Counted from the stretch's first letter, positions 17,414 to 26,326 are shown. The stretch: DNA of 40,241 nt from an uncultured Bacteroidales bacterium (GCA_903913285.1 CAIWKO010000016.1:1-40241); one strand, 5' to 3'. Notes: a model not told the origin generated them from the letters alone. Made by a program: numbers and translations.

Positions 17414-19207
17414 ATGCAATTAACATCCGAACAGATAAATATAATTCAAACAAACTCTGATATAAAAATCAACGCTGTGGCAGGTTCGGGCAAAACGACC
17501 ACTATCATCGAATATGCCCGCACCCGACCTCAAACAGCAAAAATCTTATACCTAGCTTTCAATCGTTCTGTTAAAACCCAAGCCGAAATAAAATTCGCTG
17601 AACTAAACATTAATAACGTAAAGGTAGAAACAGCACATTCTCTTGCCTACAAGCATATTGTATTCCAGCACAACTATAATGTTCGCAACGATTCCTTCCG
17701 AACATCCGAAATAGTTGATATACTTGGTATCAATTCAACTTCGGAAAAACTTTATGAATATATATTAGCAAATCACATCGGCAAATTTGTGTCCTATTTT
17801 TGCAACTCCGCTGCCCAAAAAGTTCTGGATATAAACTATCTTGATATCGTTAATGATACAAAAGCAAAAATATTTGTAAAAGCCAATTATCATATCATCA
17901 GGAAACAAACACGCATATTGCTCTCCAAAATGGATAAGGGCGAAATAGATATTACACACGATTTCTATCTTAAAAAATTCCAGCTTTCCAATCCGCAGCT
18001 ATTTTACGATTATATTCTGTTCGATGAAGGCCAGGATGCATCTCCTGCCATGTTGGATGTTTTTCTAAAGCAGAAAGCTGTTAAAGTAATTGTAGGTGAT
18101 ACGCATCAGCAAATCTATGGTTGGCGCCATGCTGTTAATTCACTCCAAAGTATAGATTATCCGGTTTATCAGCTTTCCAACAGCTTTCGTTTTAGTCAGG
18201 ATATCGCAACACTTGCATCCGAAATACTTAAACGAAAAGCTCATATTACAGAACACGAAAATGTAAAAATATCCGGTGTCGGTAAACACGATAAAGTCAC
18301 CTCCAAGGCCATAATCGCCCGAACAAATCTTGGCTTACTTCTCAAAGCAATCGAGCAACTAACTGAGAAGAAAAAGGTGAATAAAATATATTTCGAAGGT
18401 AACATCAATTCATACACTTATGCAGCAGATGGCGCATCATTGTTTGACATACTTAATCTTTATAAAGGACGACATCATCTGATAAAGGATAAGTTTGTCA
18501 AATCCATGAAAGATCTGGATGAATTAGTAGATTATATCAATAAAACTGATGATACTCAACTTTCAATGATGATTGAAATCGTAAAGAAATACGATACTAA
18601 AATTCCGGGGATCATCAAATTAATTAAAGAAAAACATGTCCCGGATGCTGAAAAGGATGATGCAGAAATTATTTTCTCAACGGTTCATCGTGCTAAAGGG
18701 ATGGAGTATAGTGCCGTTCAATTGGCAAACGATTTTCTTACTGAAGAAAAACTTATTAAACTTGCAAAGGAGTATAAAAATGAAAAACTGGATTATAATA
18801 AACTAAATGAAGAAATTAATCTTCTTTATGTTGCCATTACACGCACCAAAAACTATTTGTTTATTCCGGAAACACTAATGCCTGAAAATTTTCCCAAATC
18901 AAATAAAATAATATTGGAAAAAACACCTGAGAAAAAGGAATATACAGTACCAATAATTTATGAAAAAGAGAATAATAAAGTTCCCTTTTCTGCGAAAAAT
19001 AAAATTAAAAAAGCCTATTCATTAGTAGAAGTTCGTAAAAAAAATCAAAATGCATACCTGCCCTGGTCTCAGGATATGGATGATAAACTAACTGAACTGT
19101 TTTGTGAAGGTAAATCTAAAAAAGAAATCGTTGCGTATTTTAGCCGAACCCGAGGTGCAATCGATTCACGTATTAAAAAGTTGGAACTATACGAAAAGTA
19201 TAATTAA
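17414..19207 (+). CDS. UvrD/Rep-type SF1 helicase with C-terminal SANT/Myb-like domain
   Basis: A 597-residue ATP-dependent DNA helicase. Motif I AVAGSGKTTT (21-30), Ia LYLAFNRSVKTQAE, II FDEGQD (203-208), III GDTHQQIYGWRHA, V STVHRAKGMEYS and VI LLYVAITRTKNYLF are all present. The domain is short and lacks the large 1B/2B inserts of UvrD, as in F-box helicase-1-like bacterial enzymes. The last 60 residues (LPWSQDMDDKLTELFCEGKS, then a second helix pair) look like a SANT/Myb-type DNA-binding fold. The 120-base spacer after the HNH gene holds a possible -7 box, so it may have its own promoter. The OLD-type nuclease upstream makes a functional link possible, as Gabija pairs OLD and UvrD-like proteins, but the genes are not adjacent. 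Confidence 0.9.
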   Translation: MQLTSEQINIIQTNSDIKINAVAGSGKTTTIIEYARTRPQTAKILYLAFNRSVKTQAEIKFAELNINNVKVETAHSLAYKHIVFQHNYNVRNDSFRTSEIVDILGINSTSEKLYEYILANHIGKFVSYFCNSAAQKVLDINYLDIVNDTKAKIFVKANYHIIRKQTRILLSKMDKGEIDITHDFYLKKFQLSNPQLFYDYILFDEGQDASPAMLDVFLKQKAVKVIVGDTHQQIYGWRHAVNSLQSIDYPVYQLSNSFRFSQDIATLASEILKRKAHITEHENVKISGVGKHDKVTSKAIIARTNLGLLLKAIEQLTEKKKVNKIYFEGNINSYTYAADGASLFDILNLYKGRHHLIKDKFVKSMKDLDELVDYINKTDDTQLSMMIEIVKKYDTKIPGIIKLIKEKHVPDAEKDDAEIIFSTVHRAKGMEYSAVQLANDFLTEEKLIKLAKEYKNEKLDYNKLNEEINLLYVAITRTKNYLFIPETLMPENFPKSNKIILEKTPEKKEYTVPIIYEKENNKVPFSAKNKIKKAYSLVEVRKKNQNAYLPWSQDMDDKLTELFCEGKSKKEIVAYFSRTRGAIDSRIKKLELYEKYN

Positions 19208-19342
19208 TAACGTTTCCATACTTTTATAATTATCTTTTCCAGCAAATAAAGTCTCTGCTGAAATATTTATTCTGTAATTTCAAATTGCATTTTCGGTACG
19301 CAAAGATTTCGTCGTGAGCAAATCAATCCTCAGATCATAATT

Positions 19343-19615
19343 GACAAAATTCTTCGCGTCAGTTTCCCACATCAAAGCGTCACTTTCCGTGGTCTAAGCG
19401 TGACCTTCATCTGTCAAAGCGTCATATGAATATGTCAAAGCGTCAGTTGCACATGTCCGCGCGTGACTTACACACATCTCCGCGTGACCTTACATGGTCT
19501 GCGCGTCACCGTCACCTGTCAAAGCGTCATACGAATATGTCAAAGCGTCAGTCGCCAACGGCCTCGCGCATCTTTCCGACATCCGCGCGACACTTTACGC
19601 GATCTGCGCGAAGCA
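19343..19615. repeat. Tandem array B: 13 units of exactly 21 bp
   Basis: Units carry a core TGTCAAAGCGTCA or ATCTCCGCGTGAC and keep perfect 21-bp register. A 14th, degenerate unit may follow to 19636. Units 4-5 and 9-10 are near copies (a 105-bp higher-order repeat). The GC-rich CGCG cores contrast with the AT-rich surroundings. Overlapping plus-strand ORFs of 69 and 79 codons are heptad artefacts. The rest of the 626-bp spacer 19208-19833 shows only a TATTTTTG at 19808-19815, a possible -7 box for the next gene. Confidence 0.9.
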
Positions 19616-19833
19616 ATTCACAAGGGTTTCGTTAAATTCGAAAATCTTAAAACGGATCACCATATCTTAAAACCGTCCGGTGGAGGTTCGCATTCCGTCT
19701 GATTTATTTTCCTCACTCCTACCCATTCAAATTCACAAATTTTATTTTCAAATCAAAAACTTCCTCAAAATAGATTAATTTTTTTCAAATCATTTCTAAA
19801 CTATTATTATTTTTGAACTAAGCAAAAAATCGT

Positions 19834-20730
19834 ATGAACCTACAAAAAAAAATTGTCGACATGAAAAGAATGATGCGTGCTTTTCATTATTTTCTTCCCG
19901 GTAGTTCGCCTTACCATAAAAACGATAATATGAGTCTGTCGTTTAGTTTCGATTTTGAAACTCATCCCGAAAACAAACGAAACTTAAATCTTTATCTTGA
20001 AATATTTTATCCAAAGCACGCGGATATGCTTTACGGTTCTAACTTCGAATACACACTCGAAGATGAATATTTAACCGACGAATCGCTTCTAAAACTCATG
20101 ACTGAAAAAACATTACCCGATTGTTACGAAGCCTACTATAAATTATGTGCTGAAGCCAGTATCACCCTCCCTGAATTTAAAGAGGATAAGGATCTGGTAA
20201 AAACCATAGTTCAAAGCATCCAGCAAAACATACCCCTGCGATTAAAAGAGCAAAGTGACAATAAAGATGTACTCAGTCAGATCCTGATGCATTTTTCGCC
20301 GGGTAACCGGACCAATCTCTTTCATCAGGCAACAATTGTAGTGATTGATCAGTTGCTCATGCTCAGCCCATATTGTGATCGTTTGCACAATCGCCGGATG
20401 CTTTTACAATACGGTGATGTTCCCTTTCCGAAATACCTTACTTTACGGTTAAAATGCAGACGTGCTATAAAAGAAAAAACCTCATTTAATCTCTTCGAAG
20501 CAATAATGTTGATACAGGCATCCGATTGTGCGCTGCAAGTTTTGTTGAGTCCGGTTTATGATACCATCGTCACCGAACTTAATAAAAATGGCTTAACATC
20601 TGAAAAGATTAAAGACTATATTAAATTTTCTACCGAGATGCGTCAAAACTTAAAAGAAACTCTTATTAAGTCCGGCGCCACCATAACCAATCTTGAAAAA
20701 AACATCGACTGGCCTTCATTACTCAAATAA
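19834..20730 (+). CDS. Unrecognised 298-residue protein
   Basis: No family was recognised. The protein is soluble, mostly helical in its second half, with no signal peptide and few cysteines. An acidic middle (YTLEDEYLTDESLLKLM) is followed by helical segments including HQATIVVIDQLLMLSPYCDR. The start at 19834 is preceded by a TATTTTTG -7-like box 18 bp away, but the next Met codons (residues 10, 13 and 14) are possible alternatives and would suit that promoter better. It is flanked by array B upstream and the zinc-ribbon gene downstream, and shares its strand with both neighbours. Confidence 0.75.
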   Translation: MNLQKKIVDMKRMMRAFHYFLPGSSPYHKNDNMSLSFSFDFETHPENKRNLNLYLEIFYPKHADMLYGSNFEYTLEDEYLTDESLLKLMTEKTLPDCYEAYYKLCAEASITLPEFKEDKDLVKTIVQSIQQNIPLRLKEQSDNKDVLSQILMHFSPGNRTNLFHQATIVVIDQLLMLSPYCDRLHNRRMLLQYGDVPFPKYLTLRLKCRRAIKEKTSFNLFEAIMLIQASDCALQVLLSPVYDTIVTELNKNGLTSEKIKDYIKFSTEMRQNLKETLIKSGATITNLEKNIDWPSLLK

Positions 20731-20828
20731 AAGTGACAATTTTCAGTCAGGGGCCGGACCAGAAAACAATGCCGTGCTCAACAAAAATAGTGCAATATAT
20801 AATTATCAATTTCTCAAAATAATCAGCG

Positions 20829-21992
20829 ATGTCTTATAACATTGACGACATGCGTCAATATGCCTCTTATAAGGAAGGCAAATGCTTAAGCCAGGAGTTT
20901 ATAGATATAAGCGATCCTTTGGTATGGATGTGTGCGAAAGGTCATCAATGGAAGGCAAATTTTGCTGTGATCAGGCAAGGGGGATGGTGCGCCAAATGTG
21001 CGAAGCAGCAACAGAATTTAGAGCGCATCAGGATAATAGTTGAGCAAAAGGGAATACAGTGTTTATCTACAGACTACATTGGTGATTCCACCAAACTGCA
21101 ATTTGAGTGCGAAGAACATCATACCTGGTGGGCCACTCCGAATAATATAAAAAAGGGGAGCAGTTGCCGCAAATGTGCTGACAAAAAATGCGGTTTGGCA
21201 AAAAGAGATTCAATAGCCTCGTTTAAAAAAATTGCAGAAAGCCACGGGGGCAAATGCTTATCTGAGGTATATAATTTGAATTACGACCAGCTCGAATTTG
21301 AATGTAAGGAAGGACACCGATGGAAAACCAAGGCAGCCAATGTAAAAAACAACCGTTGGTGTCCGAAATGTGCATATGTTATCAGAGGAAACAAACAACG
21401 CGATTCTATTGAAACATACCGCAAAATTGCAGTCGAACGAAATGGAAAATGTTTGTCTGAGGTTTATATTCGAAGCTGGGAAAAGCTCGAATTTGAATGC
21501 AGTGAGGGTCATAGATGGAAGGCCAAAGCGATAGAAGTAAAACGCGGAAGCTGGTGCGGTAAATGCGGACGAAAAAATGCAATTGAAAAATATCGGGACA
21601 ACATTGCAATTTATCAGAAAATAGCTGAAAGCCGCGGCGGAAAGTGTTTATCAGCAGATTTTACAGACAGCAATACAAAGTTAAAGTTTCGTTGCTCTGA
21701 AGGTCATGAATGGATGGCCTCTCCCCTGCATATAAAATCCGGGCAATGGTGCAGGATATGCGGCTATAAAATTGTTGGCGACAAACTGAGGGGCTCGATA
21801 GAGATTTTTCAAAATATAGCCAAGCAAAAAGGCGGAAAATGTTTGTCGCAGCATTATGTGAACTGCCGCACAAAAATGGAATTTGAATGTGTAGAAAAAC
21901 ATCGTTGGAAGGCAAATGGATTGGAAATAAATCGCGGAAAGTGGTGCATCATTTGCGAAAGAAATGCCCGTTTATCGGAAGTTAATAACTAG
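20829..21992 (+). CDS. Protein of six tandem zinc-ribbon/treble-clef repeats
   Basis: 387 residues made almost entirely of six repeats of about 60 residues. Each reads roughly IA(E)x(G)GKCLS, then FEC-(S/K)EGHRWKA, then 15 residues and (R)GxWCxKC. Each thus supplies two Cys/His pairs (C-x3-H and C-x2-C) for one zinc. The pattern fits the probable zinc-ribbon family DUF4379 (PF14311), whose members are often found with nucleases. Repeats 3 and 4 are very alike, suggesting recent duplication. Repeat 2 is the most diverged (EEHHTWWAT, SSCRKC). No catalytic domain is attached, so it is probably a nucleic-acid- or protein-binding scaffold. The start ATG at 20829 gives a short leader before repeat 1. 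Confidence 0.85.
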   Translation: MSYNIDDMRQYASYKEGKCLSQEFIDISDPLVWMCAKGHQWKANFAVIRQGGWCAKCAKQQQNLERIRIIVEQKGIQCLSTDYIGDSTKLQFECEEHHTWWATPNNIKKGSSCRKCADKKCGLAKRDSIASFKKIAESHGGKCLSEVYNLNYDQLEFECKEGHRWKTKAANVKNNRWCPKCAYVIRGNKQRDSIETYRKIAVERNGKCLSEVYIRSWEKLEFECSEGHRWKAKAIEVKRGSWCGKCGRKNAIEKYRDNIAIYQKIAESRGGKCLSADFTDSNTKLKFRCSEGHEWMASPLHIKSGQWCRICGYKIVGDKLRGSIEIFQNIAKQKGGKCLSQHYVNCRTKMEFECVEKHRWKANGLEINRGKWCIICERNARLSEVNN

Positions 21993-22103
21993 ATCGTTAT
22001 CTTATATTGGCACTCATTCGTAAGCAGGTTGTGCCTCCGTCGTTATATTTTTGCCTGATTTCTTCAACTAAAATATTTTCCGTGCAATGCTCTTTGCTGA
22101 AAT

Positions 22104-22153
22104 CTGGCCAATATGTTAACTATTCCGGTCAAATACGGCCAGTGATTCCGGAG
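22104..22153. repeat. Possible solo end of an IS21-type element
   Basis: Two copies of a GGCCA...ATTCCGG block (TGGCCAATATGTTAACTATTCC and CGGCCAGTGATTCCGG separated by TCAAATA-like sequence) resemble, from memory, the repeated terminal sequences of Bacteroidetes IS21 elements. No istA or istB is present. The remainder of the 339-bp spacer 21993-22331 is otherwise empty except for the hipBA promoter. Confidence 0.35.
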
Positions 22154-22263
22154 TAAAGGGATTTATCAATTTCTTTAAATCAGTCAATAAAATGATTTTA
22201 CACCCCAACACTTTTCAAAAAAAATTGTTTTTTAGTAGCTAAATAAAACAATCAAAGAAACTC

Positions 22264-22295
22264 TTGCAAATAGAATAGATTTTAGTACATTTGCA
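22264..22295 (+). promoter_or_regulatory. Promoter and inverted-repeat operator of the second hipBA pair
   Basis: TTG (22264-22266), 19 bp, TACATTTG (22286-22293). A perfect inverted repeat TGCAAAT (22265-22271) and ATTTGCA (22289-22295), 17 bp apart, overlaps the -33 and -7 elements, as expected for HipB autorepression. Confidence 0.6.
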
Positions 22296-22331
22296 TGAAT
22301 TATCAGTCATTAGTTATTAATACAGCATTTA

Positions 22332-22682
22332 ATGGATGAAATATCAGACAAAAATTGGATAGCAGCTAGTGATACTGCTCTTGTAAAAACTATAGGTTCT
22401 TTTATTAAACATCACCGTTTGCTTCAAAATAAAACACAAACTCAACTTGCTAAAGAATCTGGTATAGCCCGTTCTACTTTAGGCTTATTTGAAAAAGGTG
22501 AGAATACAAGTCTGATGGTGTTTATTCAACTTCTGAGAGCATTAAGTCTTTTACACATGTTACAGGAATTTCAGATAAAACAACAGATTAGTCCCCTGCA
22601 ACTTGCAAAGATGGAACAAACCAGACGTAAAAGGGCAAAATCCACAACAAAGAAAATTCCGAAACCTAAATCTACCTGGTAA
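22332..22682 (+). CDS. hipB: HipB-like HTH antitoxin/repressor
   Basis: 116 residues with a Cro/C1-type helix-turn-helix (IGSFIKHHRLLQNKTQTQLA, recognition helix in SGIARSTLGLFEKGEN) and a Lys/Arg-rich tail (RRKRAKSTTKKIPKPK) that may contact DNA or HipA. The stop TAA shares its last base with the hipA start, so the two are translationally coupled. It is a different lineage from the hipB at 6689, but the promoter layout is similar. Confidence 0.85.
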   Translation: MDEISDKNWIAASDTALVKTIGSFIKHHRLLQNKTQTQLAKESGIARSTLGLFEKGENTSLMVFIQLLRALSLLHMLQEFQIKQQISPLQLAKMEQTRRKRAKSTTKKIPKPKSTW

Positions 22683-23974
22683 TGATTACTACGGCTCTTG
22701 TAAAAATATGGGATAACCTTGTAGGTGCGATTGCTTGGGATGATGCCACTGGCATAGGTTCTTTTGAATTTGATTCCTCCTTCTTAAAATTAGGATTTGA
22801 CCTTTCTCCAATAAAAATGCCTCTTACCGAAGCAAACAATCGTATCTTCTCTTTTCCTGAATTGCGAAACAATACTCTTTTTAAAGGTTTACCCGGTCTA
22901 TTGGCTGATGTACTTCCTGATCATTATGGGAATACACTTATTAATGTTTGGCTTGCTCGTCGTGGTCGCCCTTTAGACAGTATGAACCCTGTTGAACTAC
23001 TCTGTTTCATTGGCAAACGTGGTATGGGAGCTCTTGAGTTTGAACCTCCAATTCAAAAAGATAGTAACGCTTCTTCGAAAATTGAAATTGAAGAACTGGT
23101 ACTGTTTGCCAACGAAATCCTTTCTAGTCGGCAAGACTTTTCTGCTAATTTATCTGGAAATGATGAAAAATCACTGCTTGATATTGTAAAAATAGGCACT
23201 TCTGCTGGTGGTGCAAGAGCTAAAGCAGTAATTGCGTATAACTCCGACACAGGTGAAGTACGCAGCGGACAAGCTTCTGCTCCGAAAGGTTTTATGCATT
23301 GGCTTATTAAATTTGATGGCGTTTCTGATAAACGACTAGGTGATAGTCAGGGTTATGGTCGTGTGGAAATGGCTTACCACCTGATGGCTAAAGACTCTGA
23401 AATTGAAATGACAGAATGCCGCTTGTTAGAAGAAAATAATAGAGCACACTTTATGACTCAACGCTTCGATCGCATATTTAGTAAAGACAAATTACACATT
23501 CAGAGTTTCTGTGCTATGCAGCATTTCGATTTCAATGATGTGAATGCTTTTAGTTATGAACAGCTTTTTCAAACTATGCGTATGATTGGCTTGCCGTATC
23601 CTCAAGCAGAACAATTATTCAGACGTATGGTGTTTAATGTTCTTTCCCGTAATTGCGACGACCATACCAAGAACTTTGCTTTTGTTATGGATAAAACCAG
23701 TGCATGGAAACTTTCACCCGCTTTCGATTTGTGTTACACATATAGTCCCGCTAATCCTTGGGTAAGTCATCAGGCGTTGAGCATTAACGGTAAAAGACAA
23801 AACATTACACGTAATGATTTTATGACTTTAGCAAAACAAATGAATATTAAAAAAGCTAATAAAATCATTGATCATGTTTATGAAATAGTGCAGAATTGGG
23901 AACACTATGCTAAGCAGGTTGGCGTGAGTGCTAATCATATAAAAGAAATTCAAGAAAACTTAATCAAATTATAA
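22682..23974 (+). CDS. hipA: HipA-family Ser/Thr kinase toxin, intact
   Basis: 430 residues. The N-terminal HipA domain (couplet VKIWDNLVGAIAWD ... FPELRNNTLFKGLPGLLAD) and a kinase core are complete: glycine-rich loop GTSAGGARAKAV, Lys in HWLIKFDG, FMTQRFDR, catalytic NCDDHTKN (from N324) and metal-binding LSPAFDLCY. The family phosphorylates protein targets, in E. coli glutamyl-tRNA synthetase, to induce dormancy. Some HipBA and HipBST modules also act in phage defence. Nothing is missing, so it should be active, in contrast to the frameshifted copy at 5418-6684. Confidence 0.9.
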   Translation: MITTALVKIWDNLVGAIAWDDATGIGSFEFDSSFLKLGFDLSPIKMPLTEANNRIFSFPELRNNTLFKGLPGLLADVLPDHYGNTLINVWLARRGRPLDSMNPVELLCFIGKRGMGALEFEPPIQKDSNASSKIEIEELVLFANEILSSRQDFSANLSGNDEKSLLDIVKIGTSAGGARAKAVIAYNSDTGEVRSGQASAPKGFMHWLIKFDGVSDKRLGDSQGYGRVEMAYHLMAKDSEIEMTECRLLEENNRAHFMTQRFDRIFSKDKLHIQSFCAMQHFDFNDVNAFSYEQLFQTMRMIGLPYPQAEQLFRRMVFNVLSRNCDDHTKNFAFVMDKTSAWKLSPAFDLCYTYSPANPWVSHQALSINGKRQNITRNDFMTLAKQMNIKKANKIIDHVYEIVQNWEHYAKQVGVSANHIKEIQENLIKL

Positions 23975-24066
23975 AATAGTTTTTGCTTCAATTTTCATAA
24001 AAACAAAAATACCTGAATCCAGAACAACTCTATTTCCTTTCCTCCAAATTAGGATTCGAACTTTGA

Positions 24067-24172
24067 TCTAAACAACTCCTGATTGAAAGAGGAAACTTAC
24101 AAGCAGGTGTATATTTAATTTAGGCGAGCGGCGAAAATGGAAATGATAAAAAAAATAGTACATCGTAATTAC
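24067..24172 (+). pseudogene. Possible relic of a type IX secretion C-terminal sorting domain
   Basis: One frame reads SKQLLIERGNLQAGVYLI then a stop. After a frameshift, MIKKIVHRN follows. The order (GKxL..., NLxAGVYLI, then KKIV) matches the last 40 residues of type A sorting domains of the gliding/T9SS system. Stops and shifts show it is decayed, and no body of a secreted protein is visible upstream, where hipA ends at 23974. The call rests on a short motif. Confidence 0.3.
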
Positions 24173-24307
24173 AAAATTCCTAATGATGCTTTTTTATGTA
24201 TTCTTTGGGTTTGAAAATATGAATTTAATTCCAACGGTAAACAAAATGTCTTAAAACAACACACTACTAAAATTTTCAAAAATCACACACAAAATTTTAC
24301 GAATATT

Positions 24308-24379
24308 TACGTGTAATTGCAAATACATTCGTGTAATTGCGAGTTAATCAGTGTTTTTATAAACGCCTATATATTTTTG
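24308..24379. repeat. Three 20-bp direct repeats followed by a -7-like box
   Basis: CGTGTAATTGC occurs at 24310-24320 and 24330-24340, and a partial third copy (AGTGT) follows 20 bp later. TATTTTTG (24372-24379) follows. Spacing of about two helical turns suggests a protein-binding site. No gene starts within several hundred bases downstream. Confidence 0.35.
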
Positions 24380-24481
24380 CATGGTATTGAGAGTACAGTT
24401 AATTCAACATAAGGCCCTATGTAAAAATACATATTTTTTCATGTTCAAATAGTCAGGGTGTGTTGCCGGGCTCGTCGCAGA

Positions 24482-24633
24482 CAATTATGCCAGGCGCCGG
24501 CCATCCGACCGGGCGCCGGCGATTAGACAGGGCCGCGGCAATCAGACAGAGCCGCGGCATTCAGATGGGGCAGCGGCAATCTGACCGGGCAGCGGCAATC
24601 TGACCCGGCGCTGGCAATCTGACCCGGCGCTGA
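24482..24633. repeat. Tandem array C: 8 units of exactly 19 bp
   Basis: Units of the form CAATCTGACCGGGCAGCGG with drift toward CGCCGG or CCGCGG, about 70% GC in an AT-rich region. The last three units are nearly identical. It is the only one of the five arrays not of 21 bp. It lies in the 980-bp gap 23975-24954, which otherwise holds the T9SS relic, the 20-bp repeats and a promoter. Confidence 0.88.
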
Positions 24634-24903
24634 ACTTCATTTTCTCCATTTTGGCGAACCATTTTGATAAAAAAAATCCGCACCTATCAGGTTAATCCAC
24701 TTCCATCTGCGTTCCCAATCCTTCTTCCCCAATTATTCAATTCGAGAAGGTGTTATAGCCAAAATTTCGAAAGAATTCATGACTTAAATTTAAAGTCAAA
24801 GGTTAAATAAAATCCCCGAAAGCACCTATTGATCTTCTCATTTAAGTCTCAAAAATAATTCTAAAAAAAATTGTAATTTACTTTTAGAAAACAGAATATA
24901 ATT

Positions 24904-24911
24904 TAACTTTG
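24904..24911 (+). promoter_or_regulatory. -7 box of the tandem paralogue operon
   Basis: TAACTTTG lies 43 bp upstream of the ATG at 24955. No strong TTG is found at the -33 position. Confidence 0.4.
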
Positions 24912-24954
24912 GTGTGAAGTATCAATTAATTTATAGATTGATTTAACACCCCTT

Positions 24955-26256
24955 ATGAATATGAGCGATAACCTGAATGAAGAACTGAAAAAGAAAGCTG
25001 TTGCTGAAGCAGAGCGATTGAGTAAAATTTTTGAAGATACAAAGACTGCCCTTCAAACTGAAGAACGCTTTGTAAATTTTTTAATGAATTATCATCCGGA
25101 TTCTGTTAAATCGTTTATTGAGCACTATGCCCGACAAAAATCCTATTGGTATGGTCATGCCGATGATATGCACCGGTTCCGGACACGCATGAACGGCCAT
25201 TATTATGATATAGCAATGGAGCAGTTTAAAGATATTTATCTGAAAAAACTCTTCAATATACAGTGTCGATGGGTATCTGGTGAAATGGATTTGCCAGGTA
25301 TTGAACTCTCTTCCGACTTTAATAAATTTATAAATGAACCTGAATCATGTACTTTCGTAGAACCCATTACAAGTAGGGAGTTTGAATGTTTCATGCAGTT
25401 TAAACAGTTGGGTAACTGGCTGCCGGAGGTAAACGGTAAGAGAATGGAAGAGGGTGACGATAATTATTATAATAGCGCTGCAATCGCTATAACATTTTAT
25501 CATCGCTTTAGATCAAACTATACTAAAAGAGATATTTTTGAATGTCATCCGTGGTTTTATTTTTATGATAAATGCTTCAACACTGAATCGTTGCTCGATT
25601 TGCCAGCCTTGCGCACCGATTTAGAACAGGAATATGAAGAAATTTGGGATGAGGAGATCCATACAAAAACGTTAACTCCCGAACAGTTGAAAAACCGGTA
25701 TTTTTTATCACGGGCTGATCGTAAACTACATTTGGAAAATCCGGAACTGCATAAAGCATATATTGAAGAAGAAAACATCAAATATAAGGAAGAACATAAA
25801 AATGACCCCGAATATCTTTACATGTCCACCTACGACCGAAAATTGATGGATGAACTGGTTCCTCTTCTCGAAGACCGGGAAGTTGTGAAATATTACAAAG
25901 CGAATGATGAATGGAGACGACGATTGGAGTGGGGCGAAAGGATTGAAATGACTGTGATATATCTGCAAAAAGCTAAAGAATATATTCCGATTGAATCGAA
26001 TGATGATTATCGCGAAGCAATAAAAAAAGCAAATAAATATTATGAAAACAAGATGGTTATGGAACTTTTGCCCTTGATTTTTGAAAAATATTGTAAATGT
26101 ATGAGTAGCGGCATTGCTTTTGAATTTAAAAAGGATCAATCTCCACATGCCGATTTTAATAGTTCACGCGAACATATAATAGAAGCACGCATTTGGAAAG
26201 GTGAACCCGGAAATTTGGATTTTTTGAAGAAAGAAAACCTTATAACAAAAAATTAA
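24955..26256 (+). CDS. Unrecognised protein, first of a tandem paralogous pair
   Basis: 433 residues, highly charged, rich in Glu, Lys, Tyr and Trp, probably all-helical and cytoplasmic. The first 25 residues (NEELKKKAVAEAERLSKIFE) form a likely coiled coil. It shares with the next gene a collinear set of motifs: a Tyr/Trp-rich EHYARQKSYWYGHADDM-type segment near 60-76, KKLFNIQCRW near 100, FVEPITSREFECFMQF near 145, and a charged C-terminus with YREAIKKANKYYENK. No enzyme motif is recognised. An in-frame second Met at residue 3 is a possible start. A -7 box lies 43 bp upstream. It follows array C. Confidence 0.8.
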   Translation: MNMSDNLNEELKKKAVAEAERLSKIFEDTKTALQTEERFVNFLMNYHPDSVKSFIEHYARQKSYWYGHADDMHRFRTRMNGHYYDIAMEQFKDIYLKKLFNIQCRWVSGEMDLPGIELSSDFNKFINEPESCTFVEPITSREFECFMQFKQLGNWLPEVNGKRMEEGDDNYYNSAAIAITFYHRFRSNYTKRDIFECHPWFYFYDKCFNTESLLDLPALRTDLEQEYEEIWDEEIHTKTLTPEQLKNRYFLSRADRKLHLENPELHKAYIEEENIKYKEEHKNDPEYLYMSTYDRKLMDELVPLLEDREVVKYYKANDEWRRRLEWGERIEMTVIYLQKAKEYIPIESNDDYREAIKKANKYYENKMVMELLPLIFEKYCKCMSSGIAFEFKKDQSPHADFNSSREHIIEARIWKGEPGNLDFLKKENLITKN

Positions 26257-26326
26257 ATCGGTATCATGCCCCGAATTGGTAGTATAGAAATATTGCAAAT
26301 CATAAATCACAATTAAAATAGATGTT

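Noticed and set aside
17414-19207. Calling OLD plus this helicase a Gabija system
   Set aside because: Gabija genes are adjacent. Here hsdR and the HNH gene lie between and the helicase has a different C-terminus.
19426-19702. Two plus-strand ORFs over array B
   Set aside because: Repeat-derived reading frames with arginine/serine heptads and no independent support.
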